Part shown: piece after piece, positions 38,001 through 48,275 of the stretch
Layout of the letters: each line of letters opens with the position of its first letter
Position numbering within the stretch: the stretch's first letter is position 1
Assembly: GCA_951799425.1 (NCBI GenBank)
Contig: OX637402.1
Location: 33,881,492-33,945,491 of the forward strand
Direction: 5' to 3'
Source: Ilex aquifolium
Lineage: Eukaryota; Streptophyta; Magnoliopsida; Aquifoliales; Aquifoliaceae
DNA length: 64,000 nt
The notes under the pieces: model-generated
Database searches by the model: none
Told to the model about the DNA's origin: nothing
What the model saw: only the letters and a program-made list of their open reading frames with translations
Program-made: the position numbers and the translations under genes

Positions 38001-38960
38001 GCACTCGGACTCCTATTTATTCCCGCATTCTCCAAATCCCCTACACACAAACAAAAAATCACGGTGTTTTACTACGTGTTTTGCAGACAAAAATGTGAAT
38101 TATGGCATGTTATTGTGCAACCGAGTGTATATTGAGAAATAAGCTACAATAAAGAGCAGAATGATCATTTCTTCCGTTTACCATCGACACAATATATTGT
38201 GAATATTTGATTACTGATTTTATAGAAGTGTCAAGGATGATTAGTTGTGTATCGGATCATCATAATGTTTTGCATGCTGTGTTGGAAAAGAAAACTAGTG
38301 AGCTAAGTGATCATCATCCATATAATTAAATGTGATGCACACCTGTGTTGATAAAAATGGAGCCAGGCTTGAGATTATCATGAGCCTGGGCAATGCTGAG
38401 CTCGATGGCAGTGATAATGGCGTCGAATGATTGTGGTACAAAGCCGAGAGACGTTACAGAGTAAATCACATACTGTAAATAACCCCCTGGACCAGCGTGA
38501 GTATGGGTGCCACTGATTGCTACGTTCTCTTCATTATACAAATCACCATACCTTCATGAACACAATGAAATAGATGGTTTCATTTCAAGTGTCATCATTA
38601 TTCAAAATTGGCTTGGATGGAGTTGGCTCACGTTTACCTTTTCTGAAGTCTCTGCAGCACTTCAATGGTGAGAAGCTGTGAGGCCATTCCTGCATCAAGG
38701 TTGACAAAGGCGAACCTTGGACCATCAGAGCTCTCGGCTACGATGAAAGTCCTTGCTCTGAGCCGGAAATGTATACCGGCCGTGTTCTGATCAAAATTGC
38801 CATAACCCATCATGTTCACTCCCCCAGCTGGACCTGTCATGTCGTAGCTCCCCACTCCGATTAAGTAGTCTCCATTGGCACCAAAGATCAGTGCAGAAAT
38901 AACAACTAGAGTGGAAAAAAAGGAATGAAGGATTGGGTGTCCATACATTTTGGTGCTCAT
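35037..38960 (-). CDS. NCER: Neutral ceramidase
   Basis: Hydrolyses ceramide to sphingosine and fatty acid. Nine exons on the minus strand: 38638-38960, 38343-38551, 37735-38040, 36840-37095, 36459-36717, 36131-36256, 35979-36042, 35714-35883, 35037-35591. All are GT-AG and in frame; 2268 nt, 755 residues, close to the plant family length. Residues about 8-30 form a signal peptide, so the enzyme enters the secretory pathway. Catalytic marks are present: GTHTHAGPGGY and FATHGTSM (zinc His), the nucleophile Ser330 in GDVSPN, PGEFTTMAG and TLYGPHT (zinc Glu and Tyr region). The carboxy third is the beta-sandwich domain ending ASSAFTVS. NxS/T sequons cluster around residues 265-300, in a segment that does not resemble the corresponding part of Arabidopsis ceramidases as I know them. 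The gene looks functional. Confidence 0.96.
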
Positions 38961-40775
38961 GGTTATAATTTCAGTTGCTTGGGTAAGGAGTTCGATTGAA
39001 GTTATATATAAAAATTGCGATCGGCTCGGAATTTCTTGTAATATTAACTATTGTTCCTAGTTTTGCCCAAAAATAAAAATCCTGTTGTTCTTAGTGAACT
39101 CGCTAGTCAGCTTGTTTTGTCGGTCTGTGAGGAGTTTGAGTTGGACAAGAGCATTCTTGGGTTCCTCCGAATGTTGGGAGTTTTCACAAAGCATGCTATT
39201 GTCTGCTTATATATGCATATATTGGGGGTAAGTTTGTCACATCTCTTTTACTTATGTAACCAATTAGGTGTAACTAAAATACCAATATATATGGATTATT
39301 ATAAAATGGGACATGTTCTAACTGGCTAACCATTAAGCAATTTTCTTACATTTAAAGGATGTTTTTTATTAAAATGGTAAAAAAATCAGTTTAAATTGAA
39401 AATCAGCTAGAGTTGCCAGAAAGGGCGGAGCCAGAAAAATACTTTAGGGTGGGCACATTAATAAATTTTAATTTTTTTTATCAATGTTATGAACTTAATT
39501 CAATGTAACTGTTATTTTAGTTGTAAATTTCAATGTTAGATGAAGTTTATTTTCAATCAAAGGGGTGCATTGAATTATGTCATCAAATTAGATTTAAATA
39601 ACATTTTTCATTTTTTTTTTCAATTGACCACAGAAGTTCATAAATTCATATTTACTATAATTATGCGTAAAAATTCATTAAACATAAAAGGTTAAAAACG
39701 ATTTGCATGGAATGAACAAACAAAAAATAAAAGTAAATTATTTAAAGCTTTGTATGAGACTAATTATTATCATTTTACAATTGAATCTGATTATTGTTTA
39801 TCATTTAAAAGAATTATAAATCAATGAATCCAATGGTTTGTGACAATTGGATGGATAGTAGACGTTATTAAATGTAGGGACTTACTATTAGATTTAATAT
39901 CATAATGTATTAGCTCCAATAACATTATTTAAAAATTAATTATTATTTAAGTTGCCGTCTATCTTAATCGATATCACAATAACACAATAATAAGGTGGGC
40001 ACAATTAAATATGTCTAAATTTTATTTTAAAAACTATATATCTAATATAAAAAAAAAATTAAGGGTGGGCATAATTAAATATATCTAAATTTTATTTTAA
40101 AAAATATATATCTAATGTTAAAAAAGCAAAAAAAAAAAAAAATATCAGCGAAGAACCAAATTTTTACTAAATACAATACAGTTAGATAGACGAATAGATT
40201 TGAACTCCCTTGGGATGGGGTAACCCACTTTTGGGGAAGTTTCTGGACTAAAGATGTGACGTCCAGCCAGTGAGGAAAAGTAATGTGTATCCTCCTGCTG
40301 CATATCCTGATGTCTTCCATAATAACTGATATTTCGCAAGGAAGAGTATCTTCTACTGAACTCAACTTGATCACTTGAGCGTTGTCGCTTTCAATAATAA
40401 TGATGATACTAAAAATTAGTTAAGACTAAACTCGACGCAATAGCAACTAGAGAGATTGCCCCCTAATAGGAGCCAGCATGATGATGTGGGAATCCGGATT
40501 CCATTCAAGGCAACTAAAGTTCGGTGAATGAGTTGATCTTTCGCTCCCTAGCTTCCCAGGTTGTTACTATAGCTCAAGTCTTTCAGTTCGGACCTTTCAG
40601 TTCAGAGACTCTACCTCGGGAGATGTAGATTGTGAATCATTACTAACATGACCCCTCTGCACATTGTGACAGCGACAACTCACTCTTTTTAGAAGGCACG
40701 TCACGTCCAAGGAATATAACCGGCCAAATATTATGCATTATGGGTTGTAACAACCCCAAGGGAATCACGTTGATA
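38961..40775. other. Ceramidase upstream region and repeat-rich spacer
   Basis: The first few hundred bases hold the ceramidase promoter. Around 39424-39470 an AGGGCGGAGCCAGAAAAAT segment followed by GGTGGGCAC is of a kind common in plant interspersed repeats. A short tandem duplication follows at 39991-40124. Reverse-strand sequence from about 40640 to 40145 has weak gene-like character (see findings). No intact gene. Confidence 0.5.
39991..40124 (+). repeat. Approximately 69 bp tandem duplication
   Basis: Two direct copies share GGTGGGCA(C/T)AATTAAATAT, TCTAAATTTTATTTTAAAAA and TATATATCTAAT, starting at 39991 and about 40060. Confidence 0.75.
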
Positions 40776-41319
40776 CAAGGCCGGTCTAACAGTATTAAAA
40801 AAAATGGGCTTAGGGAGGCCGGAGGCCGGTACCTATCTAAAAATTTAATAGGATAAAAGTGTACTTTTTAAAATAATTGAGATAGAAGTACATATCCTAA
40901 AAAAAAGTTATAAAAGCATTTTTATCTCTACCACAAATAGTGCATACCTAATTGACAACTTTTATATTTCTAATATCTAAATATTAGAATGTGAGACTTT
41001 TAATATTTCTTTTGATATTTGTGTCTCATTTAAATTTTGAAATTTCATATATATATATATATAAAATAATAATATCAAACAGTAACACGCTCAACAAAAA
41101 AATAGTAACATCAAACAGTAACACACTCAACAAAAAAATAGTAACATCAAACAGTAAAACACTCAAAAAAAAAAATAGTAACATCAAATATTAAAGTTTT
41201 AATTAAGTTTTTTATTGAATATGTTACTGTTTGAAGTTACTATTTTTTTATTGAGCGTGTTACTGTTTGATGTTACTATTTTTTTGTTGAACATATTACT
41301 GTTTGATGTTACTATATAC

Positions 41320-41372
<53 letters not shown>

Positions 41373-42081
41373 TTCAAAATTCAAATGATACACAAATATC
41401 AAAAGGAATCTTGAAAGTCTCATATTCTAATATTTAGATATTGAAAATATAAAAACTGTCAATTAGATATACACTATTTATGGTAGGGGTAATTATGGAA
41501 TATATTTTAGAAAGAATTTGAAAATGTTTTAAAATGTGTACTTATTGACAACTATTTGATGAAAAAGAGGACTTAAATGAGGATAAATTTGGAGGTAGTA
41601 CTTTAAGCCAAATAAATTTTGAAAAAGGTACTTACATCCCATTATGTCTAAAAAAAAGTATGAGTTTTAGGCCCTAAATTTTTAAAAGGCCTCATAATTT
41701 TAGATGCATAATCCACATAAAAAATTTAAATCCATAAAATTTTTAGGCCTTACAAAAAGACCCCAAAAAATTTAAGCTCAATCAAAAAATTATAATTTCC
41801 ATAATTTAGGCCTATAATTCAATTCATAACATTATAAATTCAAAAATCAAAAATTGAAAAACCAAATATAAAAAAATTCAAAAGTCAACTCATATTTACT
41901 CACATCTATTCGCTCTCTCTCTCTTTCTCTCTCTTAAAAAATAAAAACAAAATATCATATCCTCCTCTTTGACTTAAAAAAAATTAAAAATATTTTTTGT
42001 TTTTTAAAAATAATGCTAAAAATAAAAATGTCTCATTTAGTATTACCGTTTTAGGCATCAAATTACCTTGAGCCGCCCCTG
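40776..42081. mobile_element. Non-autonomous hAT-like element containing a large palindrome
   Basis: The 1306 bp element is flanked by CGTTGATA (40768-40775) and CGTTGATT (42082-42089), an 8 bp duplication with one mismatch. The ends are CAAGGCCGGTCT (left) and, on the other strand, CAGGGGCGGCTC (right), agreeing at 8 of 12 positions, in the style of hAT CAGGG-type ends. The interior is AT-rich non-coding sequence with a nearly 600 bp inverted repeat. No transposase. Confidence 0.65.
40915..41500. repeat. Large inverted repeat with tandem core
   Basis: The left arm (about 40915-41200) and right arm (about 41208-41500) are imperfect inverse copies. Landmarks on both arms: the CTCTACCACAAATAGTGCAT / ACACTATTTATGGTAG pair, TAATTGACA / TGTCAATTA, and AATTTTGAAATTTCATAT / ATATGAAATTTCAAAATT. 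Next to the centre each arm carries about three copies of a 35-37 bp unit containing AGTAACATCAAACAGTAACA and CTCAACAAAAAAAT. The right arm also has a (TG)n(TA)n run (41320-41366). Confidence 0.85.
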
Positions 42082-43292
42082 CGTTGATTACGCAAAGATC
42101 ACGACCATTGCGCAAGAATCACGACAGTCATGTAGGGATCACGTTGATCACGCGAAGCTCCTACATGCTATAAATAGGGATCAATCTCTCGCTTTGTAAA
42201 GAATCGACTCTCGACAGTCTTATAATCTTCTCCCCCAAATAATAGCAAATTCCCTAGAAGCAAGAGACTTTATTAGAATGGACTAGTCAAGCTTTCGAGT
42301 TGGTGAACCACTATAAATCTCTTGTCTATCGATTTCCACTAATTGTTATTTCTCTGTAATCGACTGATCATCACTGCGAGCCTAGTAGTTTTGATTGAAT
42401 GTCCCAATGAATCCCCATTATCGTTCCTAATGAATCTCAAATCCATTTCCCCTTTTTTGATCCCTGAGGTCAACCACTCAATCGAATAGACCACACCATC
42501 AAATAACATTGTTGAGTTGCAAGGTCATGGCTATGAAACAAGTTTCTCCGCTTACAACCATTGCTTGAGAAAAAAGACTAGAAACCGATGTAAGCATGTA
42601 ATGAAGAGATTTTGAGCTGATCTTGGCATGACCAGGTATTATATATAAAACACCACCTAAGAAGACTTGCAAATGATTCTGATGATGCACAAATTGGTCT
42701 TCGTGCAAGATCAACAGTCAAGAATATGACCATATATGATTAATGAGCAATAACTAGGCAATCAATGACAGATCAATGGCAAAACAGTAAAATATAGAGT
42801 CAACACAAAGATTTATAGTGATTCAGTCCGGGTGACCTACTCCACTTTTGGGAACGGCGACGGTGCCCGGAGGTGTTTTATTGATAAACAAGGTAGCCGA
42901 GAGAGTAATTCTGGGAGTATTACAGTGCTTGGGAAAAAAGAGAGCAATGTGTGCAGTCAAGTATGTGAGGTATTGGAGGAGTAGTGTGTGTAGGGATCTC
43001 CAATGGTAGAGGTCTCAAGGTCCTTGGACATGCCCTTTATGTGGAGAGAGCTTATATTATATAGGCTTACTAAGGCGGTGAGTTGAGGCGGTCACCACTA
43101 TTTTGGTAAGTACAACTAAGGTATGACTTTACCACTTTGGTAAGTATAATCATGGTAGGACTAGATTTCCGTGCGTATCCCGATATTCTCTCTCTCTCTC
43201 GTGCTCCTATTCCGTCGGAGGAGGATCTTGAGCTGGGTCGGACTTCGAGTTGGAGTGGCGAAGTCATGAGGGCGAAGGAGAGGCAGAAGACC

Positions 43293-43371
43293 TGGGCGGC
43301 GCCCCTTGGTGTCTCCCTTGGGCGGCGCCCTCTTGGGTGACCCCTTGGGCGGCGCCCCCTTGGGGTGTTCC
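43293..43371 (+). repeat. GC-rich tandem repeat, CTTGGGCGGCGCCC type
   Basis: Three copies of a 30-33 bp unit, each with the palindrome GGGCGGCGCCC followed by a CTTGG-containing spacer. It stands out in an otherwise AT-rich spacer. Confidence 0.8.
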
Positions 43372-44789
43372 CTTGGCTCCTCCTTGATGACTCCTCATTG
43401 CCTTGATCCTTGATGACTTTGGTGACGTGGGCCCTTTTAATTCATTGAGTCTGAATCGTTTTTTATTGACTTGGGCCTTCTTGATTTATTGGGCCTGATC
43501 CCGTCAAATTCGGGCCCATCAGATTCCAACGGAAAAACCCTAATTAGCTATAGTGATTTACAACAATAAGTTTAATTTTAAACTACCTAAAGAGGGTAAT
43601 CAAAAATGAACATGGGTGGGTTCTTCTCACAGAATCTACCACCAATCTTTTTGATTTCAATATCTTCTACTTATTTGGGGAGCAATCCCTATATGAGAGG
43701 GTAGCTCCACCTGATTGAGATAGGTGATATTAGCCTACCCAAAGTATATATTAATTAAGCATTTCATAAATCCTGAAATTCACATGTAACTAAATCGAGC
43801 TTTCGAGAACCTTAGACCCTACACCATGCCAGTGTCCCTAATCACCTCTATACATGTTGCAATTCTAAGAATTCTCCACATCAATGTATTAGGTGGGTGG
43901 TTTCCATACTTTGACCTCTTGGGAAGAACAACCACAACATGAGAGACTTGTAGCTAAACGGCCCAGTCCTCAACAATGGATACTATCAGGCATGCAAGCT
44001 CACCCCCAGCAAGCATATATGTATAGTCTGGTTCTCAACGCAGCTAATTAACGACAGTATCATTGTCTGATTGGCCTAGACTGCCTAGTCATCACCGCTA
44101 TGAAGAACATCACTAATAGTTTTTTTTTCTCCCTGTTGTAGATAAGGATCTAAATATTGAACTAAAGTTAAAAAGGTGGAGATGAAGTAATTTATGATAT
44201 CTGCCAATTGATAAGATGGACCACTGGACCTATTTAAAGCTGATATAAATATAATTTGAAGTGTATGCATAAGTATGAACCATTCAAAAACAAATAATAA
44301 TGGAGCTCAGGATGGGGGGTCACCCCCTCAATAAAAAAGAGGTAGCAATTTTTTGTCAGCAAAGACCAAAACAACGAGAGGCAGGCAGCTCTCAGATGGA
44401 CTAAGCCAAAAATCCACGCAGACTTCTAGCATATCAAGTTCCTAATCTTTGATTAAAAAAAAAAAGTTCATAATAACACATGACGTCGCAATGTTAAAAC
44501 AAAAGAGATCACTGTAAAAAAACGTCATATGGCTGCTAGCACTCGCTAGAAATCAGACACACTACTTTATTTTCACCTAAAAGAAGAAAATACACAAGAG
44601 GAAACAGTTGAGAAAAAGTGGAGAGTGATGAACCGAGGGATTAATGTATGTCTGTTTCCTTGTTTCTAACCCTCCTAGTTGAAATAAAAATAAGGCACCA
44701 TAAAAAAGTACAGAAAATGCTATTATTATTATTATATAATTTAGAGACCCAAATTAAATGCCTAATCTATTATAACCGGCACTTCTATA

Positions 44790-44936
44790 CTACTCAAGTC
44801 TTAACTCAAATCTTGTATCTCAAAAGCATATGCACCGCACATTTCACTTTATGAGTTCCAAAAAATCAATTTTTTCATTCAGCGTGTGGTACACTTGCAT
44901 CTGGGATACAAGATTTGGTCTAAGACTTAGACAACA
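44790..44936. repeat. Inverted repeat, MITE-like
   Basis: CAAGTCTTAACTCAAATCTTGTATC (44795-44819) pairs imperfectly with GATACAAGATTTGGTCTAAGACTT further right (about 44905-44928). Direct repeats of CTAATCTATTATAAC and of AAATTAAATG lie on both sides (44737-44776 and 45020-45062). The block behaves like a small nested MITE; ends were not fixed. Confidence 0.5.
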
Positions 44937-45281
44937 TAACATTTTTCATGTTATAACTACCAAATGAAAATTAAGTTACATATAATATTAGAACTCACAA
45001 TTTATCTAAAAGAGTTAATAGTTTGGTGACCTAAATTAAATGACTAATCTATTATAACTATTGGATGAAAATTAAGTCACATATAACATTTGAACTTACA
45101 AAAAATATTATTTTACAATTGTTTTCTATTTAGTGTAATCCACTTAAAAGCTTACAATTCTTCTTCCTTTTTTTTTTTAGTAGCATTGGAAGGGTCATTG
45201 AATATGAAATTAAGGTACAAACCCCGCTTAGTGTCATTAGCTTTTCAGGAAGTTCGAAGGGCAACCCTCCTAATCCACTAT

Positions 45282-45814
45282 GGGCTCGTTTGGTAGACGT
45301 ATTATGAGGGGATTAAATATTATATTGTATTATTTTTTATTTAATCGGGTCTAATACTTTGTTTGATAAACAAATTTGATACTGTATTAATTTCAAAAAC
45401 GTATATTAATCGAATACTTATCGTATATTTTTTATACGTTAGACCTGTATTATGGAGGTATTTTAATACCACCAAAAAATGTGGTATTATAATTCAACTC
45501 AATCGTATTATTTTACACATTTACCATTATAACCCCCTAACCGATAAAATTAAACTGTCATCAATATAACATACACTGATTGATGATATTTTTGTTAATT
45601 CAATATTAATACGATAAAATAATTCATTAACCAAACAATCGATTGGATTAAATAATTACTATCCAACGTTTATGTTGTGTATTACCAAACACTAAACAAA
45701 ATTACGTATTATTCTAATACTCTATTTAGTCTTGTATTTTGTCCTTCTGTATTGTATTAGACCGAATTATTTTATCTAATTCATCCATTTCTAATACGAC
45801 AACCAAACGAGCCC
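45282..45814. mobile_element. MITE with GGGCTCGTTTGGT ends, Tourist/Harbinger-like
   Basis: 533 bp with terminal inverted repeats GGGCTCGTTTGGTAGACG (left) and, on the other strand, GGGCTCGTTTGGTTGTCG (right), continuing with a few mismatches. It is flanked on each side by TAT, consistent with a 3 bp duplication. Non-coding and AT-rich, with many TATTA motifs. The superfamily is inferred from ends and duplication length. Confidence 0.75.
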
Positions 45815-46981
45815 TATATATATTTTTTTTAGGTCAGACACTATATTTTCGAGATGCAATATTATTAGTATTGGGGTGATATAGGTGATTTGGTTGGAGA
45901 GACATACAATTATTCCTTGTGGTTCAATGCATCACGGCTCCTCCTCCTCATGCTCAATCATACCAATAATTCATTGTCCAATGAAACTATTTGAGCCTAA
46001 TTTCTTACGACTTTGCTATACATTGGAAATTAATATTTTCTAAATAATTGGGGCTCGATCAAAAATATCTCAAGGTTGTTAGTTAACTAAATCATTTTGG
46101 GATACAAATTTAAATGCATATTATTTATACTTCTTAATTAATGTAATCGACTATAGTATTGTGCTAGAATACTCCCCAAGATCTTACAATCTCAATTAAA
46201 TCAATGAGTTATATCAGGAAATCATATTCAATAAGAATTCTTCATTCACGCCGACGTTAATGCTCATTCCAAAGTTCATGTCTCAATTTATTCACAAGGG
46301 GCCACCTGGGGGCAAGGGCCCCATCAATTAAATGTCTCTCTATTTGGAGCTGAATAGTGATCTACGTGGATTAATAGTTGCATGCTTGCAGCTAAGGCAT
46401 GGGTTTGAATTAATTATAAATTTTAATATTATTCTTCGATTTAACCCTCAAATTAAGTCTAAATAACTTCTTTTTTTTTTTTTCAATATCGGAAACAAAT
46501 TGACAAGGGCAGTCATCGGCATATTAATACTACTACTCAAATGTGATATAAACACTGACAGAACTTTAATTAGACTCGTCCTCAACTTTAATCACTTTAA
46601 TTAGGAAAAGTATCTTTGGGTGGGGGAGGATCACATCTAATCTAATCTAAAAAAAGCAAAAAACCTCAAAAACTAATTGTGAATCAAAATTACAAACGAA
46701 GGAAGCAATCAATCCATTAACAAAAATTATATCGACATGAACACTTCCAATATATATATGTAAAAATACAAATAATTAAACCTCAAATTAAACAAGCTTA
46801 CACACATATATATATATGTAAGTGTATGAAAGCCTGTTATATATCAAGCAAACTGCAACACAAAAGCAACAGACGATAATTTAATAACAAACAATCCAAA
46901 CAAACACAATGATGACACTCACAAACACAATCCCAGATCTGTGCTCTAACAGAGTGGTGCACATTACTTTTCTTTTTCTTT
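45815..46981. other. Dehydrin 3' flank and spacer
   Basis: AT-rich spacer without recognisable genes. The last 100-150 bases before 46982 are the probable dehydrin 3' UTR. Confidence 0.5.
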
Positions 46982-48059
46982 TTACTTCTCCTTTTCTTCT
47001 TCAGTCTTTGGGTGGTACCCAGGAATCTTTTCCTTTATCTTCTCCATGAAACCCTTTTTCTCCTTGGCCTCACCGTCTGGGGAGCCGTACTCCTCCGCCG
47101 GTGGTGGTGGTGATAGTGGAGGCACCTCTTCTGTCTTCTTGTGTCCACCCGGTAGTTTGTCCTTGATCTTTTCTAGGAACCCTTTCTTTTCCTCTGGTTC
47201 ATAAGTTGGCTCTGCAACATTGACTGGTACTGGTTCTTCGTATTTCTTAACTGGTACTGGTTCTTCGTATTTCTTGACCGGTGCTGGTTCTTCGTATTTC
47301 TTGACCGGTGCTGGTTCTTCGTATTTCTCGATTGGCACGGCCGTGTCTTCGTACTTCTCAACCTTGTCTTCTTCCTTGTGATCTCCTGATATCTTTTCCT
47401 TCAATTTCTTTTTCTTCTTTTTCTCTCCTCCCTCTTCCACTTCTTCCTCTTCGCTTGACTGTAAAATTTTAAAACAACCAAGAAAATTCTCATCAGCTTA
47501 ATCAGAAGATTAATCGACATCATATATCTATATATGGACCAATTGATTAAATTTGCATGTCATACAAAAGTAAAAACCTTTTCAATTTCATTCGCCAACA
47601 ATGACTCCACGTAACCAAAGTGATCATATACAAAACCCATCAAAAGTCTAATAATGATGGAAAACTTACAGAGCTAGAGCTGCTGCCGGATCGGTGGAGC
47701 AGGCCATGCTTCTTTTCTTCTTCCTTGTGCTCTTCTTGTACCTCTTCGTATTCCTCGTTCTTGCTCACAGGTTCAGACACATACACCTTCTCGAACTCCG
47801 AGTCCAACTCCGAGGCGGTCACCTTCTCTTTGGGCTTCTCGTACTCCGAGCCGCTCACCTTCTCTTTGGGCTTCTCGTACTCCGAGCCGATCACCTCCTC
47901 TTTGGGCTCAGTCTCATCTTTTTTCTTCCTCAAGAAATCAAACAACCCACGATCTTGGGTCTCAACTGAACTCTCCTCAGTCTCAGTCTTGATGATGGTG
48001 CTCTCGCTCTCATCGGTCTTGGTCTTTGGGTGGAGGCTGTGACGAACTTCTTCGGCCAT
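46982..48059 (-). CDS. Acidic dehydrin, F-S-K type (ERD10/COR47-like)
   Basis: A disordered, highly charged LEA protein that protects membranes and enzymes in cold or dehydration. Two exons on the minus strand: 47670-48059 and 46982-47458, with the intron inside the serine tract, the usual dehydrin position; 288 residues. In order: an F-segment ([12 protein letters not shown], residues 36-47), the S-segment LHRSG followed by a seven-Ser run across the intron, a degenerate K-like segment ([11 protein letters not shown]), and two full Lys-rich K-segments ([14 protein letters not shown] and [14 protein letters not shown]). Two local expansions are visible: a 12-residue unit around [11 protein letters not shown] in exon 1 and a 9-residue KYEEP(A/V)PVK unit repeated about four times in exon 2. 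The ATG at 48059 (MAEE) is preferred over an upstream ATG at 48092 because MAEE is the family start. Confidence 0.95.
47228..47336 (-). repeat. 27 bp coding repeat in dehydrin exon 2
   Basis: About four direct copies of a 27 bp unit with AAGAAATACGAAGAACCAG(T/C), encoding KKYEEP(A/V)PV, lie between the first K-like segment and the second K-segment. Reading frame is kept, so copy number can vary without breaking the protein. Confidence 0.9.
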
Positions 48060-48197
48060 TCCGTTTAGGATAGCAAATATCAAAACAAACAACTACACTT
48101 AACGAGCAAGTATGTGAACGATAGCAGAGAGTGATGGATGGATGAAATTCGAAGCTAACTGTGATGGGTTTGAGAGAGAGGCAAGAGTAGTGGGCAT

Positions 48198-48275
48198 CTT
48201 ATAGGACATTAGGACGCGATTAATTGGCCAGAGCCCATTAATGTATATTTTTTTGTTTTTTGTAACCGACGTGTG
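48198..48275 (-). promoter_or_regulatory. Dehydrin promoter: TATA box and DRE/ABRE-like composite
   Basis: On the minus strand CCTATAAG (48199-48206) sits about 140 bp before the ATG and is a likely TATA box. On the plus strand ACCGAC (48265-48270), the core of the cold/drought DRE/CRT site, overlaps ACGTGTG (48269-48275), which resembles an ABRE core. Such sites are known to drive DREB/CBF- and ABA-dependent dehydrin expression; activity here is inferred. Confidence 0.6.

Larger units (their letters stand above)
42082..45281. other. Retroelement-derived spacer, no gene
   Basis: The sequence before 40776 continues after 42089, so the hAT-like element split an older sequence. That older sequence has a TGCTATAAATAGGG box (about 42168-42182) and looks like an LTR, but its borders could not be set. 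A second retroelement-like stretch (about 42780-43520) includes a GGGCGGCGCC repeat. Beyond 43560 only low-complexity and small inverted repeats were seen. Confidence 0.4.

Noticed and set aside
40075..40374. 99-codon minus-strand frame as a complete gene
   Set aside because: Its end runs into AT-rich repeat sequence with an implausible Phe/Lys tail; at most a gene fragment.
47620..48042. 140-codon plus-strand frame opposite the dehydrin
   Set aside because: Shadow frame created by the repetitive Glu/Lys codons of the dehydrin on the other strand.
48060..48092. Upstream in-frame ATG extending the dehydrin by 11 residues
   Set aside because: The extension (MFVLIF...) is hydrophobic and unlike dehydrins; MAEE at 48059 is the family start.
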